The notes under the pieces were generated by a model, which was not told the origin of the DNA, did no database searches, and worked only from the letters and a program-made list of their open reading frames with translations. From positions 1-6,465 of the forward strand of contig JAUWWP010000159.1 in the NCBI GenBank assembly GCA_030616835.1: DNA of 6,465 bases, read 5' to 3'. Origin of the DNA: Deltaproteobacteria bacterium (GTDB lineage Bacteria > Desulfobacterota > G020345765). Below are positions 6,163 through 6,465 of the stretch, in pieces (positions within the stretch are counted from its first letter, which is position 1; the number at the start of each line of letters is the position of its first letter). The translations under genes were made by a program, and so were the position numbers.

Positions 6163-6193
6163 TGTCATTGCGAGGCGAAGCCGCAACAACCTC
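6163..6193. repeat. TGTCATTGCGAGGCGAAGCC-type interspersed repeat inside the gcv operon
   Basis: Bases 6163-6182 read TGTCATTGCGAGGCGAAGCC, continuing GCAACAACCTC. The segment can fold either as TTGCG/CGCAA (6168-6172 with 6182-6186) or as a tight GGC-GAA-GCC hairpin (6174-6182). It strongly resembles a very common interspersed palindrome I know from many bacteria (TCATTGCGAG...GAAGC...CAATCTC). It fills half of the gap between gcvH and gcvPA and would be transcribed within the operon mRNA, where it might stabilise the gcvH end or reduce read-through. Confidence 0.55.
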
Positions 6194-6198
6194 AAAAT

Positions 6199-6465
6199 TT
6201 ACTCTCCTTTGGAGACGAATTCCTGATATTGTTGATGATCCATTAGATTCGTAACTTCCTCCGAATGCGCAACTTCTATGGCAAAAATCCACCCCTCCTC
6301 ATAAGGGGAGTTATTAATCAATGCCGGGTCATCCTGAAGCCTCTGGTTTACCTCCACGATTTTGCCGGATGCAGGCGCATAAATGCTGAACACCGCTTTG
6401 ACCGATTCAATGGTCATGACTTCCTCCCCTGCTTTAATCTCTTTACCTATCGGCGGAAGTTCCAC
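6199..6465 (-). CDS. gcvH: Glycine cleavage system H protein, C-terminal two thirds (5' end outside window)
   Basis: The lipoyl carrier of the glycine cleavage system, which shuttles the aminomethyl group from the P-protein to the T-protein and is reoxidised by the L-protein. The visible 88 residues run from VELPPIGKEI (typical sequence starts with FVELPE-VGKEV in relatives) to the end. The lipoyl site is clear: TIESVKAVFSIYAPASGKI, with the modified Lys encoded at 6397-6399, followed by VNQRLQDDPALINNSPYEEGWIFAIE, the family's standard tail (N..L...P.LIN..PY..GW). The GTG at 6463-6465 is an internal Val, not the start: about 35-40 N-terminal residues are missing by comparison with the usual 125-130. 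It leads gcvPA, gcvPB and the lipoate/octanoate attachment gene on the same strand, which supplies both its electron-donor-side partner and its modifying enzyme. Confidence 0.95.
   Translation of the reverse strand: MELPPIGKEIKAGEEVMTIESVKAVFSIYAPASGKIVEVNQRLQDDPALINNSPYEEGWIFAIEVAHSEEVTNLMDHQQYQEFVSKGE

Overview
The window reads as ordinary bacterial chromosome, probably from an uncultured, possibly anaerobic environmental lineage. The evidence is a split (two-gene) glycine decarboxylase, a DUF362 protein common in anaerobes, and several kinds of degenerate interspersed repeats in the gaps. I cannot name a phylum from the sequence alone; Desulfobacterota-like or candidate-phylum bacteria are guesses. 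No RNA gene, CRISPR array, intact transposon or phage gene is visible.

Left part (1-2313, plus strand): the C-terminal part of a response-regulator receiver domain enters from the left edge. A 434-residue DUF362-family protein with four C-terminal cysteines that could bind a metal cluster follows, then a small polytopic membrane protein of no named family with a strong ribosome binding site. These three genes are spaced apart and do not form an obvious operon.

Middle (2314-2681): a gene-free gap of about 370 bases where the plus-strand and minus-strand genes converge. It is filled with degenerate repeats: GGGGTCAG-type motifs, a CTTCGCCAAGGCTTCG element, and a palindrome set inside a CCCTTCGAC...CTCAGGACAAG repeat. 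No intact transposase is present.

Right part (2682-6465, minus strand): a compact glycine-cleavage operon, read right to left as gcvH (5' end outside the window), gcvPA, gcvPB, then a lipoate/octanoate attachment enzyme of the LplA/LipM family. The last three genes overlap by 1-4 bases, which suggests translational coupling. The logic is clear: GcvPA and GcvPB together form the P-protein that decarboxylates glycine and loads the aminomethyl group on the lipoyl arm of GcvH, and the last gene probably attaches the lipoyl (or octanoyl) group to GcvH. The T-protein (gcvT) is not in the window and may lie upstream of gcvH.

I did not find convincing evidence of a new system. The most useful leads are the Cys cluster of the DUF362 protein, the LplA-versus-LipM question, the unnamed membrane protein, and the repeat relics, one of which lies inside the gcv operon.
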